A stretch of 64,000 nt of DNA from positions 248,001 to 312,000 of the forward strand of contig NZ_CP101153.1 in assembly GCF_024298825.1 (NCBI RefSeq), in the 5' to 3' direction. The DNA is from Haloglomus salinum. GTDB lineage: Archaea > Halobacteriota > Halobacteria > Halobacteriales > Haloarculaceae. Positions 24,666-33,046 of this stretch are shown one piece after another. Numbering within the stretch: the stretch's first letter is position 1; the number at the start of each line of letters is the position of its first letter. The notes under the pieces were generated by a model that saw only the letters and a list, made by a program, of their open reading frames with translations, was not told the origin of the DNA and searched no databases. The translations under genes and the position numbers were made by a program.

Positions 24666-25805
24666 ATGCGCGTGGCCTTCGTGTCGAATGTGGTCTACCC
24701 GTTCGTCACCGGCGGGGCCGAGAAACGTATCCACGAAATCGGTACCCGACTCGCCGACGAGGGCCACGATATCACCATCTACGGCCGCCACTTCTGGGAT
24801 GGCCCCGAACATACCACCCACGAGGGAATGACGCTGCGTGCAGTCGCCCCCGAAGCCGACCTCTACGACGGGGATCGTCGGTCCATCACGGAAGCCATCG
24901 ACTTCGCAGCCCGAGCGCTCCCACATCTCCGAGGTCATCTCCGCCGCGACGAACACGACATCGTCGTTGCCAGCGTCTTTCCGTACTTCCCGGTTCTCGC
25001 CACGAAACTCGCCAGCCTCCGGACCGACACTCCACTCGTAACGACGTGGCACGAGGTCTGGGGCGACTACTGGGATGAGTATCTCGGCCACCTCGCTCCG
25101 TTCGGCAAACTCACCGAGCACATCACCGCACGCACACCACAACATCCGGTAGCAATCTCCTCCATCACGGCTGATCGCCTCGCCGCTATCGGCCCCGCCC
25201 GCGAGACTATCGAAATCGTGCCGAACGGCATCAACGTCGAACAAATAAGAAACGCCCCGCTTCCCGAACAGGGCTACGATGTGCTCTTCGCTGGCAGACT
25301 CATCGAACACAAGAACGTGGACGTACTTCTCGATGCCTTCGACGAGGTCGCCGACCATCACGACGCCACGCTGGGTATCATCGGCGATGGACCCGAACGT
25401 GAACGCCTCGAGCGAAAACAGGAGTCATTGACTCACACTGACCGCGTCGAATTTCTTGGCTTCCTTGACGACTACGATGACGTTCTCGGTCACATGCGCG
25501 CAGCCGACATATTCGCGTCTCCGAGTACCCGCGAGGGATTCGGTATCACCTTCGTGGAAGCGATGGCCGCCGACTGCACCGTCATCGCCGCTGATCACCA
25601 TGATTCGGCCGCAGACGAAGTCATCGACGACGCAGGCTTCCTCGTCGAACCCACGGTCGAGTCCCTGACGGAGACACTCGAGGCCGCTCTAAGCGGTGAA
25701 CGGCCACCGACGAGCCCCGTCGAACGCGCACAGCGATACGACTGGGACGCGGTAGCCGATCAGGCAGAAAGAGCGTATCAGCGTGCCATCGACGGCTCGT
25801 GGTGA
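24666..25805 (+). CDS. Glycosyltransferase family 4
   Basis: This 379-residue GT-B enzyme starts MRVAFVSNVVYPFVTGGAEK, with the glycine loop of the acceptor domain. The donor half has VLFAGRLIEHKNVDVLLDAF, LGIIGDGPERERLER and the EX7E motif STREGFGITFVEAMA. The ATG at 24666 gives the conserved N-terminus; the frame is open for 40 more codons upstream but without homology. It is divergent from the sulfatase operon across 150 bases that probably hold both promoters. A 96-base relic at 30692 is a copy of the KNVDVLLDAF region of such a gene. Confidence 0.88.
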   Translation: MRVAFVSNVVYPFVTGGAEKRIHEIGTRLADEGHDITIYGRHFWDGPEHTTHEGMTLRAVAPEADLYDGDRRSITEAIDFAARALPHLRGHLRRDEHDIVVASVFPYFPVLATKLASLRTDTPLVTTWHEVWGDYWDEYLGHLAPFGKLTEHITARTPQHPVAISSITADRLAAIGPARETIEIVPNGINVEQIRNAPLPEQGYDVLFAGRLIEHKNVDVLLDAFDEVADHHDATLGIIGDGPERERLERKQESLTHTDRVEFLGFLDDYDDVLGHMRAADIFASPSTREGFGITFVEAMAADCTVIAADHHDSAADEVIDDAGFLVEPTVESLTETLEAALSGERPPTSPVERAQRYDWDAVADQAERAYQRAIDGSW

Positions 25806-25979
25806 TCAGGACCCGTTGCATCGTACAGCCCCCGAGCAATCTCGCATATCTCACTACTGAGCGTCTAACCTCGGCATAATCTATTTTCTGTACCCCACAA
25901 ACACTTTTCAATGCTACTGTGAGTGAGTTTTCGTCATCCAGGTCGGAACTGTACTCGCCACTAAGTAATGCAGCACCCA

Positions 25980-26017
25980 GTAAACCCGGTAAACTTAGAG
26001 TAAACTTCGTTTACCGG
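25980..26017. promoter_or_regulatory. Palindromic operator upstream of the ribbon-helix-helix gene
   Basis: GTAAAC occurs at 25980-25985, 25989-25994 and 26000-26005, and its complement GTTTAC at 26009-26014. This gives a perfect inverted repeat GTAAACTTCGTTTAC and, wider, CCGGTAAAC facing GTTTACCGG. The position 40-75 bases before the ATG at 26055 fits an autoregulatory operator for the encoded protein. Confidence 0.6.
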
Positions 26018-26054
26018 AAGATATATGCGCCGATCTGATAATGACATATCATCG

Positions 26055-26258
26055 ATGTCGGACAGCTTGGGCGAGATCGCCGTCTCCACCAAAGTCGATG
26101 GTGCCATGAGCGAGTTTATCGAAGACGAGGCCCGCCAACTCGGAATCAGCCGGGCGGAGTTCGTCAGACGAGTCCTCGAGTTCTACCGGGAGAGCCAGCG
26201 AGAAGAGACACAATGCCCCTGGTGTGAGGAACCCATCGTCATGAACGTCGAAACATGA
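26055..26258 (+). CDS. Ribbon-helix-helix protein with C-terminal CxxC
   Basis: The product is 67 residues from the ATG at 26055 (an ATG at 26025 would add ten). The N-terminal strand GEIAVSTKVDGAM and helices FIEDEARQLGISRAEFVRRV form a typical MetJ/Arc-type ribbon-helix-helix, a dimeric DNA-binding fold. It ends with CPWCEEPIVMN, a single CxxC that could form half a zinc site or complete one with its partner. It lies directly behind a palindromic operator and overlaps the next gene by four bases (ATGA), so it is probably an autorepressor. A toxin-antitoxin role is possible but no known toxin follows. Confidence 0.75.
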   Translation: MSDSLGEIAVSTKVDGAMSEFIEDEARQLGISRAEFVRRVLEFYRESQREETQCPWCEEPIVMNVET

Positions 26259-26863
26259 AGTTCGTCAAGCCCGGTGACAATGACGACGAGGCCGACCAGA
26301 AGGGTGCAGATCCGACCGACCAGAAGCAATCGATATCGCTCGCATGGGAGTCCGACACCGACCAACCTGAACACACTCCGACCTCCGCAACGGAAGCAAA
26401 CGCGACCGCACTAGAGGCGACGCGGGAAACCGTCGACGACCTTCGGGCACTCATCGAAGAACAACAGGAAGTCATCTCTAAACAACGCGCAGCTATCGAG
26501 GACCTCCAATCCGAGACCAATACTCTCGCTGACCAGGTCAACAACCAACATTCGGAGATCCAAGACCAATACAAAGAACTCGCAGCCATTCGGGAGCGCT
26601 TGGCTGCCCTTCAGGATATCGAGGGAACCGTCGAGGACGTGGACGCACGAACCGACCAATTGGAAGCGGCAGTCCCCGACCTCAATGGTCGGGTGACGGA
26701 AACGGAACGCCATGTCGCGCGGCTCCGGACAGCCGTGCTCGAAGAGGAACAGCCGTGCCCCAACTGTTCCGGCGGCCACATCACCCTGACCGGTGGGGTC
26801 ATTGACCCCAACAGAATCGTCTGCGACCAGTGCGGCTACGAGGAGTCGACCGCCATCCAGTAG
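26255..26863 (+). CDS. Coiled-coil protein with C-terminal zinc ribbon
   Basis: This 202-residue acidic protein has residues 1-55 disordered. Residues 60-170 form a long heptad-rich coiled coil (ETVDDLRALIEEQQEVISKQ and onward). Residues 168-200 form a zinc ribbon with CPNC near 168 and CDQC near 192. No enzymatic motif is visible. Its ATG overlaps the stop of the ribbon-helix-helix gene, so both are made together and the two CxxC-containing proteins may interact. The family is unknown to me; it could be a structural or DNA-associated protein of a mobile element. Confidence 0.7.
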   Translation: MKFVKPGDNDDEADQKGADPTDQKQSISLAWESDTDQPEHTPTSATEANATALEATRETVDDLRALIEEQQEVISKQRAAIEDLQSETNTLADQVNNQHSEIQDQYKELAAIRERLAALQDIEGTVEDVDARTDQLEAAVPDLNGRVTETERHVARLRTAVLEEEQPCPNCSGGHITLTGGVIDPNRIVCDQCGYEESTAIQ

Positions 26864-26867
26864 CAGG

Positions 26868-27524
26868 TCAGTCCCGTGGTTCGGAACCCCTCCCAGCAAA
26901 AACGCCGGGGAAGTCCCTGGGTGACTCGGCCAATTCTTCGATGTCCTCCGCACCAATATTTCCGGCTCGGACGAGCGCCCCGATCTCGGCGTCGGTTAGC
27001 TCCTTGCCGTTCTCGAGACGCCGAGACAGCTTCTCGACATCGGGATCGTACTCGACCGAGATGGAGACATCTGCGTTGGTCGCCCGGCCGCCCGACTGAA
27101 AGAGTCGGTTGACGTTCGCACCCTGGAGGACACCGTGCCCGATACACCTTTCGAGCCGGGGGCGATCCCCATCAACTCCGAGATAGGCGAAAGCAATCAT
27201 CGCCGCGAGCACGTCGTCGGTTTCGTCCGAGCCAAGCTCTTCGAATACCTTCGCCCGCTCGTCCGGGTCCAGAAATAGACTCAGTAACACGAAATCCTTG
27301 AGCCCGTTGATCACTCGCTCGCGGATATCCTGGCGTCTGTTCGCGTCCGTCTGTGGCTGGGCGTACTCCTTCAGTCCACAGAGATAGTCCCGGTCGGTCG
27401 GAGAGAGGATACCCCGTGGTCGATCCTCGGGCGTAAGCAGCGGCTCACTATCGCTGTCGTCGTCTCTGACACCGTCGATACTCGTGAACAGATCGCCGGG
27501 AGGCCCGTCTCCGTCTTCGGACAT
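26868..27524 (-). CDS. Haloarchaeal protein of unknown function
   Basis: This acidic protein has 218 residues, starting MSEDGDGPPGDLFTSIDGVR. The central part (RGILSPTDRDYLCGLKEYAQ, then RQDIRERVINGLKDF, helical) is a recognisable haloarchaeal domain whose function I do not know. The C-terminus has SVEYDPDVEKLSRRLENGKE and a helical tail. The ATG at 27524 is preferred to an earlier in-frame ATG at 27563, because the added segment is basic and unlike the family. It is convergent with the coiled-coil gene, with stop codons four bases apart. Confidence 0.65.
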   Translation of the reverse strand: MSEDGDGPPGDLFTSIDGVRDDDSDSEPLLTPEDRPRGILSPTDRDYLCGLKEYAQPQTDANRRQDIRERVINGLKDFVLLSLFLDPDERAKVFEELGSDETDDVLAAMIAFAYLGVDGDRPRLERCIGHGVLQGANVNRLFQSGGRATNADVSISVEYDPDVEKLSRRLENGKELTDAEIGALVRAGNIGAEDIEELAESPRDFPGVFAGRGSEPRD

Positions 27525-28127
27525 AATTAGTCCATTACGGCCTAACTTTGAATAGTTTTTCATCCATTACCACTTTGGCGGTGAGGGCCGTTTCTCATAT
27601 CAGGCGGAGAAAATGACGGCACCAATCGCAACCAGAACGTCCCCTCGTCGACGCACGCGACGAGCGGTAATCCCCGAGAGACGAACAGCATCGCTACGGG
27701 GGAAGTACGTCCTACAGGTCGTCCAGCAAAGTCGGGAAGACAACAGGAACAGGCTCCCTATCCGAGGTATCCGGTCACCGACTGGTCTCACCCACACCCG
27801 GTCTTCTAACCGACATTTCCCGTCGGCCATGCACCAATGCGGATTAGGTTCGAGGGGCAATTTTGACTCCATAGACACGATGTGGGTCGCGGGACCCACT
27901 GTTCGGGGGAAACGGACTACGTGTTCGGTGGGCGAATTCCCGAGAGGGGCCACCTCGGAAGTGCGGACCGACGACGGTGAGGTTGCCATCATGGCAGGCT
28001 GGAGTCCCTTGACCGAACCCGACGGCCAAACACCTCCGACGATCCGGCGGTTCGACGGGCATCGAGCGGTGACACTACCACTTCCCGGCGCACGGACGAC
28101 GGGACAGATCACCGTGAACCCCAACCG
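27525..28127. other. Gene-free region upstream of the integrase
   Basis: I see no supportable gene here. A 172-codon plus-strand frame (27613-28131) ends overlapping the integrase ATG, but its product is rich in Arg, Thr and Pro and poor in Asp/Glu, unlike haloarchaeal proteins, and it has no motif. The segment may carry the integrase promoter or recombination sites; I could not identify them. Confidence 0.45.
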
Positions 28128-29207
28128 ATGAGTGATTCCGAAGGGACGACTGGCACAGCGCCCGCTGTGACCCAGGGTGGGGATGAGTTGTTCTCCGGAG
28201 TGATCCCGGTTGATGACGTGATCGATTTCTATCTCGAGACGAACCCCTGGGGAGCGCAGCCAAGCACCGTCACGTCCTACCGGACGCGCCTGCGGCATTT
28301 CCAGCAGTTCTGCGCCCAGCACGACATCGAGGACCTCCGGGACCTCCAGGCGTCCCACACGGACGCATACCACAACTACCTGCGGAAGCAGCCACAACTC
28401 AGCGCCCGGTCATCAGTGAAGAGCTGCCTGGCGTCGCTCCGGAAGTTCCTCCGGTACTGCGAGCACCGCCAGGTGTTCGACCGTGGCTTCCACGAGCTCG
28501 TCATCCTCCCGACCCTCTCCGACAACGAGGGGAAAGACGAATCGTGGCTCTCCCGTGACGAGGCCAAGAAGATCGTCGCCCACTTGGCGAAGTTCGAACC
28601 CTTCACCAGGGAGCACGTCGTCTGGACGCTCCTCGCCGAAACGGGGGTTCGACAGTCTACTCTGTACGCGTTCGACCTCGATGATTACGACGACACGGAG
28701 CGGTACATCGAGGCGGTCAACCGGGAAGAGACAGGGACGCGATTGAAGAACGGCGCCCGTGGCGAGCGCGAGATCAGCATCTCGACCGAGGCGACCCAGG
28801 TCCTCGACGGATACCTCCAGGCGAACCGCCACGACGTGACGGACGAGCACGGCAGGCAGCCGCTGATAACGACGACGAACGGTCGCCTCCAGAAGAGCAC
28901 GATTCGTCAGTACGTGTACGCGTGGTCCCGGCCTTGCGCCATTGGGGCGGAGTGCCCGATCGGTGAGGACCCGGACACCTGCCCGGCTGCGCAAACGAAC
29001 AATACCGCGTACAAATGCCCGGAGTCCGTCTCGCCGCACCCGATTCGGCGCGGCTACATCACCCATCTACGGGCCAACGGTGTCCCCACCGGTGACGTGA
29101 TTTCGAAGCGGTGCGACGCCAATCCCGATACCATCGAACGGTGGTACGACATGACCATGGAGTCGGAACGCCGCGAGGCGCGGCGTTCGTACGTCGAGGA
29201 CCTCTAA
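28128..29207 (+). CDS. Tyrosine recombinase / integrase
   Basis: This 359-residue site-specific recombinase of the phage-integrase family has an N-terminal SAM-like DNA-binding domain (about residues 30-120, TSYRTRLRHFQQFCAQHDIE). The catalytic domain has R175 (ETGVRQSTL), HPIRR (304-308), H313 and the nucleophile Y340 (TIERWYDM). A cysteine cluster (C270, C276, C285, C297) just before the HxxR box is common in haloarchaeal integrases. It is convergent with a second integrase at 29599, with a dead copy of its own C-terminus in between. It probably served a provirus or genomic island. Confidence 0.88.
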   Translation: MSDSEGTTGTAPAVTQGGDELFSGVIPVDDVIDFYLETNPWGAQPSTVTSYRTRLRHFQQFCAQHDIEDLRDLQASHTDAYHNYLRKQPQLSARSSVKSCLASLRKFLRYCEHRQVFDRGFHELVILPTLSDNEGKDESWLSRDEAKKIVAHLAKFEPFTREHVVWTLLAETGVRQSTLYAFDLDDYDDTERYIEAVNREETGTRLKNGARGEREISISTEATQVLDGYLQANRHDVTDEHGRQPLITTTNGRLQKSTIRQYVYAWSRPCAIGAECPIGEDPDTCPAAQTNNTAYKCPESVSPHPIRRGYITHLRANGVPTGDVISKRCDANPDTIERWYDMTMESERREARRSYVEDL

Positions 29208-29478
29208 CGGTAGTCTCCGATTCAGATGATCCGTTTAGACGGAGAAACAGCCGTTGAGTACTGAGCACGTCGGTGTTGGCATGGATGTCCCTGCTGGTCT
29301 CCCGGTAGTATCGATTCCTCCGGAGAGGGTGGAGATAACCGGAGCAACTGTGACCGAAGAAGTCAGTGGAAGGGACGGGCACTGACTGTTCGAGTGTTCA
29401 CCTTTCTGGATACTCTTCCTGCCCATGGATAGTTTTTGTTTCCACTATATAACTAAGCAATGGAGGTAGCAACAAGCC

Positions 29479-29590
29479 AGGTGACCTCGAAACGGTTTGA
29501 CGCCAACCCGAGGCCATCGAACGGTGGTAGGGCATTTCATCGAGTCGGAGCATCGTGAGGCGCGGCGGTCGTACGTCGAAGATCTTTGTC
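29479..29590 (+). pseudogene. Remnant of an integrase C-terminus
   Basis: This segment is a decayed near-copy of the last 110 bases of the upstream integrase (29098-29207). The words ACGCCAA, CATCGAACGGTGGTA and GAGGCGCGGCG are shared, and the plus frame ends HREARRSYVEDL, like the intact gene. The tyrosine region has become a stop (TGGTAG). It is either the end of a third, mostly deleted recombinase gene or a duplicated gene end left by integration and excision. Confidence 0.65.
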
Positions 29591-29598
29591 CCTTCGAA

Positions 29599-30612
29599 CT
29601 ATACGTCCTCCAAGTACCCCCGTCGCTGTTCCATCTTCTCCTGATCGGTGCGTTCGTCGTAGTGCTTCTCGATCACCCGTTCAGAGACATCTGCGCGATC
29701 CGAGACGACCGGTGACGGGACATCGGACCGGAGCCAGTGCGTGATGGAGCCCCGCCGAAATGGGTGGGGCGAGACCGACTCCGGACAGGAGCTGACCTTG
29801 TTGTGGTCTGTCGCCTCACAGGTCTGCGGGTTACGGTCGAGGGGACACCGCCGATTGTACCGGCATGGCTGGGTGTATTTGTACGCGTACCCCGCTATCG
29901 TGCTGCCGGCGACGCGCCCGTTCTTGGTCGAAATCAGCGGCTCCCGACCGTACTCGTCGGTCACGTCGGGACGTTTGTGCGCTATCCAGTCGTCCAATAG
30001 CTCGGCGAGGGACTCGGAGACGGCCACGTGGCGCTCGGATGACCGCTTGTTCTTGAGCGGCGTTCCGGTCTCGGGCCGGTGCTCGAACCGGAGTGACTGC
30101 TCGGTCGCGTCGTAATCGCCGAGGTCGAGCGACCGGACTGCGCCACAGCGGGCCATCGTGTGCCACATCACCGCCAGCGTCACGTGTGCCCGACTGCAGT
30201 AGTGGAACCGGTCGAGATTGTGCAGTACCGCCTGGGCCCTCTCTGCGTCGAGATGCGTGTCTCGAACGCCCTCGTCCCCCGTGAGGGACGGCGACTGGAC
30301 GCGCTCGGAGAGCCCGCTCTCCACGGCCTCGATGCTCTCACACCACCGGACGAACACACGGGTGGTGGTCATCATCGACTTCTCCGTCGAAGGGGCCCAG
30401 TCGCCCGCCTTGCGCCCGTCGAGTTGGTACTCCTTGATGAGGCGGCCCGTGAGTTCGTTCAGATTGGTGATCCCCCGGTCGTCGAGCCAGTCGACGAACG
30501 CTGAGATACGCGACCGGTGGGATACGATGGAACTCCGAGAAAGGGTTCCTTCCTTGTCCGCGAGGTACAGTTCTAGTGCGGTGTTCGGATCGATTGGATC
30601 GAGGTCGGACAT
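29599..30612 (-). CDS. Tyrosine recombinase / integrase
   Basis: This 337-residue phage-integrase-family protein is similar in design to the one at 28128 but clearly diverged. The N-terminal core-binding domain is STEKSMMTTTRVFVRWCES. The catalytic part has the Arg in HTMARCGAVRSLDL, HPFRR (283-287), H292 and the nucleophile Y318 (VIEKHYDE). The cysteine cluster before HPFRR is conserved. The start at 30612 (MSDLDPIDPNTALELYL) gives full family length. The two enzymes facing each other suggest that two elements integrated next to each other or a module was exchanged. Confidence 0.88.
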   Translation of the reverse strand: MSDLDPIDPNTALELYLADKEGTLSRSSIVSHRSRISAFVDWLDDRGITNLNELTGRLIKEYQLDGRKAGDWAPSTEKSMMTTTRVFVRWCESIEAVESGLSERVQSPSLTGDEGVRDTHLDAERAQAVLHNLDRFHYCSRAHVTLAVMWHTMARCGAVRSLDLGDYDATEQSLRFEHRPETGTPLKNKRSSERHVAVSESLAELLDDWIAHKRPDVTDEYGREPLISTKNGRVAGSTIAGYAYKYTQPCRYNRRCPLDRNPQTCEATDHNKVSSCPESVSPHPFRRGSITHWLRSDVPSPVVSDRADVSERVIEKHYDERTDQEKMEQRRGYLEDV

Positions 30613-30691
30613 ACTAGTTCACGCTCATGTTGGTGGTGCGAATCACCAGACTGGAGCGGGATCCGAATCGTGTGCAGCGTGATTGTACCCT

Positions 30692-30787
30692 GCAGGGAAA
30701 CGCATCGAACGCAAGAATGTAGATATCCTCCTCGATGCCTTCGACGATCTCGCTAGCGACTACGACGCCGAGTCGTATCGCTACTCA
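30692..30787 (+). pseudogene. Glycosyltransferase family 4 relic
   Basis: The plus strand reads AGKRIERKNVDILLDAFDDL, closely matching residues of the GT4 at 24666 (AGRLIEHKNVDVLLDAFDEV). No start, stop or flanking homology remains. It is debris of a once longer gene or a recombination product. Confidence 0.6.
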
Positions 30788-30825
30788 ATTTCTCTGCACC
30801 GGAAGGTGGCGTAGAGCCTACTCCC

Positions 30826-32067
30826 TTACTCCGCGACTGCGCTCATGAAGAACGCCGAGAAGACGATCTGAATCCCCAGAACGACTGCCGTCATCGCTGC
30901 GATATCAGCGAGCAACAGCGGCAGCTGGGTGAAGCCGCTCGCAACCCAGCGAGCGCCCATAGCAGCTACGTACACCACGCCACCGCTGAACACGAGCAGG
31001 CCCGCAGTTGCGCCGTGCTCCAGCCGTACTTGCTTGACCATCCAGTTAGTCACAGGGTCCGTTGGCGCCCGAATCGGGTCGCTGCTCACGGTCGCGAACA
31101 CACCGAAAGCAGCAATTTGCGCTCCGACCAGCGTCAGGAGACTCCCACCGACCATCGAATGCGCGCCGAAGTTGGTAGTCCCAACTGGCATACCCGAAAG
31201 ACTCAGCCCCATCAGCAGAACGCCGAGTCCCATCATCACCATCCCTGGCACCGAGAACAGATACCCGGGTGCGTTCAGCAGCATGAATCGGACGTGGCGC
31301 CAGCCATCCTGGAAACTGTCCAGCGTAGCCTCGCCCTCCCGCTCGTGGTAGACGATTGGCCGCTCCGCAATCGTCAGGTCACGAGCGCCCGCTTCCATGA
31401 TCATCTCACTGGCGAACTCCATCCCGGTCGTCTTCAGGTCGAGTTCGTCGAGCACGTCACGTCGGAACACGCGGAAGCCACTGTGGGCGTCTGATACGCC
31501 CGCATCGTAGAACACGTTGAGGAACTTCGTCAGCAGCGGGTTCCCGATGTGCTCGTGGAGGGGCGGCATCGCCCCGTCCCTGATCTCTCCTTCGAGACGA
31601 CTCCCCATGCACATGTCCGCCTCGCCGTTCCGAACCGGTTCGAGGAGCCGCGGGATCTCTTCGAAGTCGTACGTCGTGTCGGCGTCGCCGATGATGATAT
31701 ACTCCCCCCGAGCATGTTCGAACGCGTACCGATACGCGTAGCCGTAGCCCGGCTTGTCCGGCTCGACGACGATGGCGCCCATTTCCCGGGCGATCTCGGG
31801 TGTCTGGTCGGTCGAACTGTCACTGATGATGACTTCGCCCGGAAGCTCCAGCTCGGCGAGTGCGTTCTGCACTCGCTCGATACATTCGCCGATACCTTCC
31901 TCCTCGTTCAGCGTCGGAATGACGACGCTGATCACCGGCTCCGTCTCGCTGTCGGCCTGAACGAGGCCAATCACTCCGGATGCAGAACTCGCGTTCCCGT
32001 TAGTTCTAGAAGGTTCCGCCGCTCCGTTTCCCCCCGATCCCACTACTTGCCGTGACTCACTTGTCAT
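30826..32067 (-). CDS. Membrane-bound GT2 glycosyltransferase (dolichol-phosphate sugar synthase-like)
   Basis: The product has 413 residues. After a 40-residue low-complexity leader comes the GT-A fold: VISVVIPTLNEEEGIGECIE (45-64), DSSTDQTPEIA, the DxD motif IIIGDADTTYDF (128-130), and HSGFRVFRRDVLDEL. Four membrane helices follow (about residues 265-410). This matches archaeal enzymes that charge dolichol phosphate with a hexose for N-glycosylation of the S-layer. It overlaps an upstream 52-residue zinc micro-protein gene. The leader may be longer than in relatives, but no better start is visible. Confidence 0.82.
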   Translation of the reverse strand: MTSESRQVVGSGGNGAAEPSRTNGNASSASGVIGLVQADSETEPVISVVIPTLNEEEGIGECIERVQNALAELELPGEVIISDSSTDQTPEIAREMGAIVVEPDKPGYGYAYRYAFEHARGEYIIIGDADTTYDFEEIPRLLEPVRNGEADMCMGSRLEGEIRDGAMPPLHEHIGNPLLTKFLNVFYDAGVSDAHSGFRVFRRDVLDELDLKTTGMEFASEMIMEAGARDLTIAERPIVYHEREGEATLDSFQDGWRHVRFMLLNAPGYLFSVPGMVMMGLGVLLMGLSLSGMPVGTTNFGAHSMVGGSLLTLVGAQIAAFGVFATVSSDPIRAPTDPVTNWMVKQVRLEHGATAGLLVFSGGVVYVAAMGARWVASGFTQLPLLLADIAAMTAVVLGIQIVFSAFFMSAVAE

Positions 32068-32215
32068 TTTTCCCCCGTGTTAACGTGACTCCGCCGCTCA
32101 GCGTCCCACCGCACTCCGCACAGACAAGATCTCCATCCACCGTCTGCACACCAGGAGCATTGCACGGGATACACTTGACAGCGGCATTTCGCACTCGCCG
32201 TGGATACCGTCCCAT
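32057..32215 (-). CDS. Zinc-finger micro-protein (52 residues)
   Basis: The minus strand has an ATG at 32215 and 52 codons to TGA at 32057: MGRYPRRVRNAAVKCIPCNA, then VDGDLVCAECGGTLSGG and a basic tail. Two CxxC knuckles (CIPC, CAEC) make a zinc ribbon like the two-CPxCG micro-proteins known in haloarchaea. Its last 11 bases overlap the start of the GT2 gene, so they are translated together. It may regulate or assist the glycosyltransferase; the function is unknown. Confidence 0.7.
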   Translation of the reverse strand: MGRYPRRVRNAAVKCIPCNAPGVQTVDGDLVCAECGGTLSGGVTLTRGKNDK

Positions 32216-32359
32216 CGTGGTATTTTATCCTCTGCTCGCCCCCCCAAATAGGTATCGACACCCTTGGCTGGTTAAAAATCCGTAATATCGCCTGAGTGCT
32301 TTCCAACGGAGTAGTCATTCCCGGAGATATTCGAACCATGGATAGAGCTGAGATATGTC

Positions 32360-32690
32360 AATGTACGCGCTCTGGCCAACGATATTCGGAAGTTGCCTAC
32401 TCAACAAAACTGAACTGAGTTCTCTGCTGATTCCCGCCGGAGGTATTCACTCGCCTGCTCGGGCACCAACAGCCTACTCGACACCAAAGATAGCAAAATA
32501 TGCAACACGAATACCACGTTCACCGCGGCGTCCCTGCGGGATCCCGCTCGAGCAACTCCTCACAACCGGCAGGTAGCCACGACCGATCCGGCACCGCGAA
32601 CCGCGCTGCCTCTGGCGTCAAGACGGAGCCCGAGGCTGGCGAGAGGAACGTAGAACGGAACGAGTACCGGAAAATGGCGTCCCTTTTGAG
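32360..32690 (-). pseudogene. Fragment of a DUF1616 protein
   Basis: Minus-strand pieces match the middle of the intact DUF1616 protein encoded downstream at 33047. ARFAVPDRSWLPAGCEELLE corresponds to ERFAVPYREWWAAGREEMLE; after a frameshift AAVNVVFVLHILLSLVSSRL corresponds to DAVLNVVLVLSIVLAVSSVG, and another shift gives ELSSVLLSRQLPN. It is a decayed partial duplicate. The rest of the interval 32216-32794 holds nothing recognisable. Confidence 0.5.
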
Positions 32691-32794
32691 GACTGTCGAA
32701 CCGCCAGTACCTCACCTTCAGCCGGCGCCCGATGGGGGCTGTTTGCAATCGATTCCCCCAACCCCCCCCAATCAGCGAGTGTCCATGACTCCGC

Positions 32795-32908
32795 TTACAC
32801 GGTTTTCGCGTCCGGGAGCGGGTTTCCGCAGTTCTCACAGAAGTCCTCCTGCCACGGGACCGTGGCCCTTGGGTCCCGCTCGTCGGGAGGACAGTCACAT
32901 CTCACCAT
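32795..32908 (-). CDS. Short Cys-rich protein
   Basis: From the ATG at 32908 there are 37 codons: MVRCDCPPDERDPRATVPWQ then EDFCENCGNPLPDAKTV. Two Cys pairs (CDC and CENC-G) suggest a zinc-binding micro-protein. A longer frame upstream to 33001 adds residues without family support. It lies downstream of the DUF1616 gene on the same strand, 139 bases after its stop. Confidence 0.45.
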   Translation of the reverse strand: MVRCDCPPDERDPRATVPWQEDFCENCGNPLPDAKTV

Positions 32909-33046
32909 CGGGTGAATATCCGAATCAAATTGGAATGAAATTGGTGCCGGGTATTTAGGGCACTTTTTGTATCTCTCGGGAGAAAGTGATGCCGCGTCCA
33001 CGTATCGGATACCAGTACTTGCGGGCGTCGGGGAAGATCCGCAACC

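Noticed and set aside
25980-26017. Repeated GTAAAC words as a possible CRISPR or origin iteron array
   Set aside because: There are only four short words over 38 bases, arranged as a palindrome in front of a ribbon-helix-helix gene, so an operator is the simpler reading.
27613-28131. 172-codon plus-strand frame ending with ATGA overlap on the integrase start
   Set aside because: The product is basic and rich in Arg, Thr and Pro, unlike haloarchaeal proteins, uses rare AGA/AGG codons freely and has no motif.
28128-30612. Integration next to a tRNA gene
   Set aside because: No cloverleaf or conserved tRNA words were seen near either integrase.
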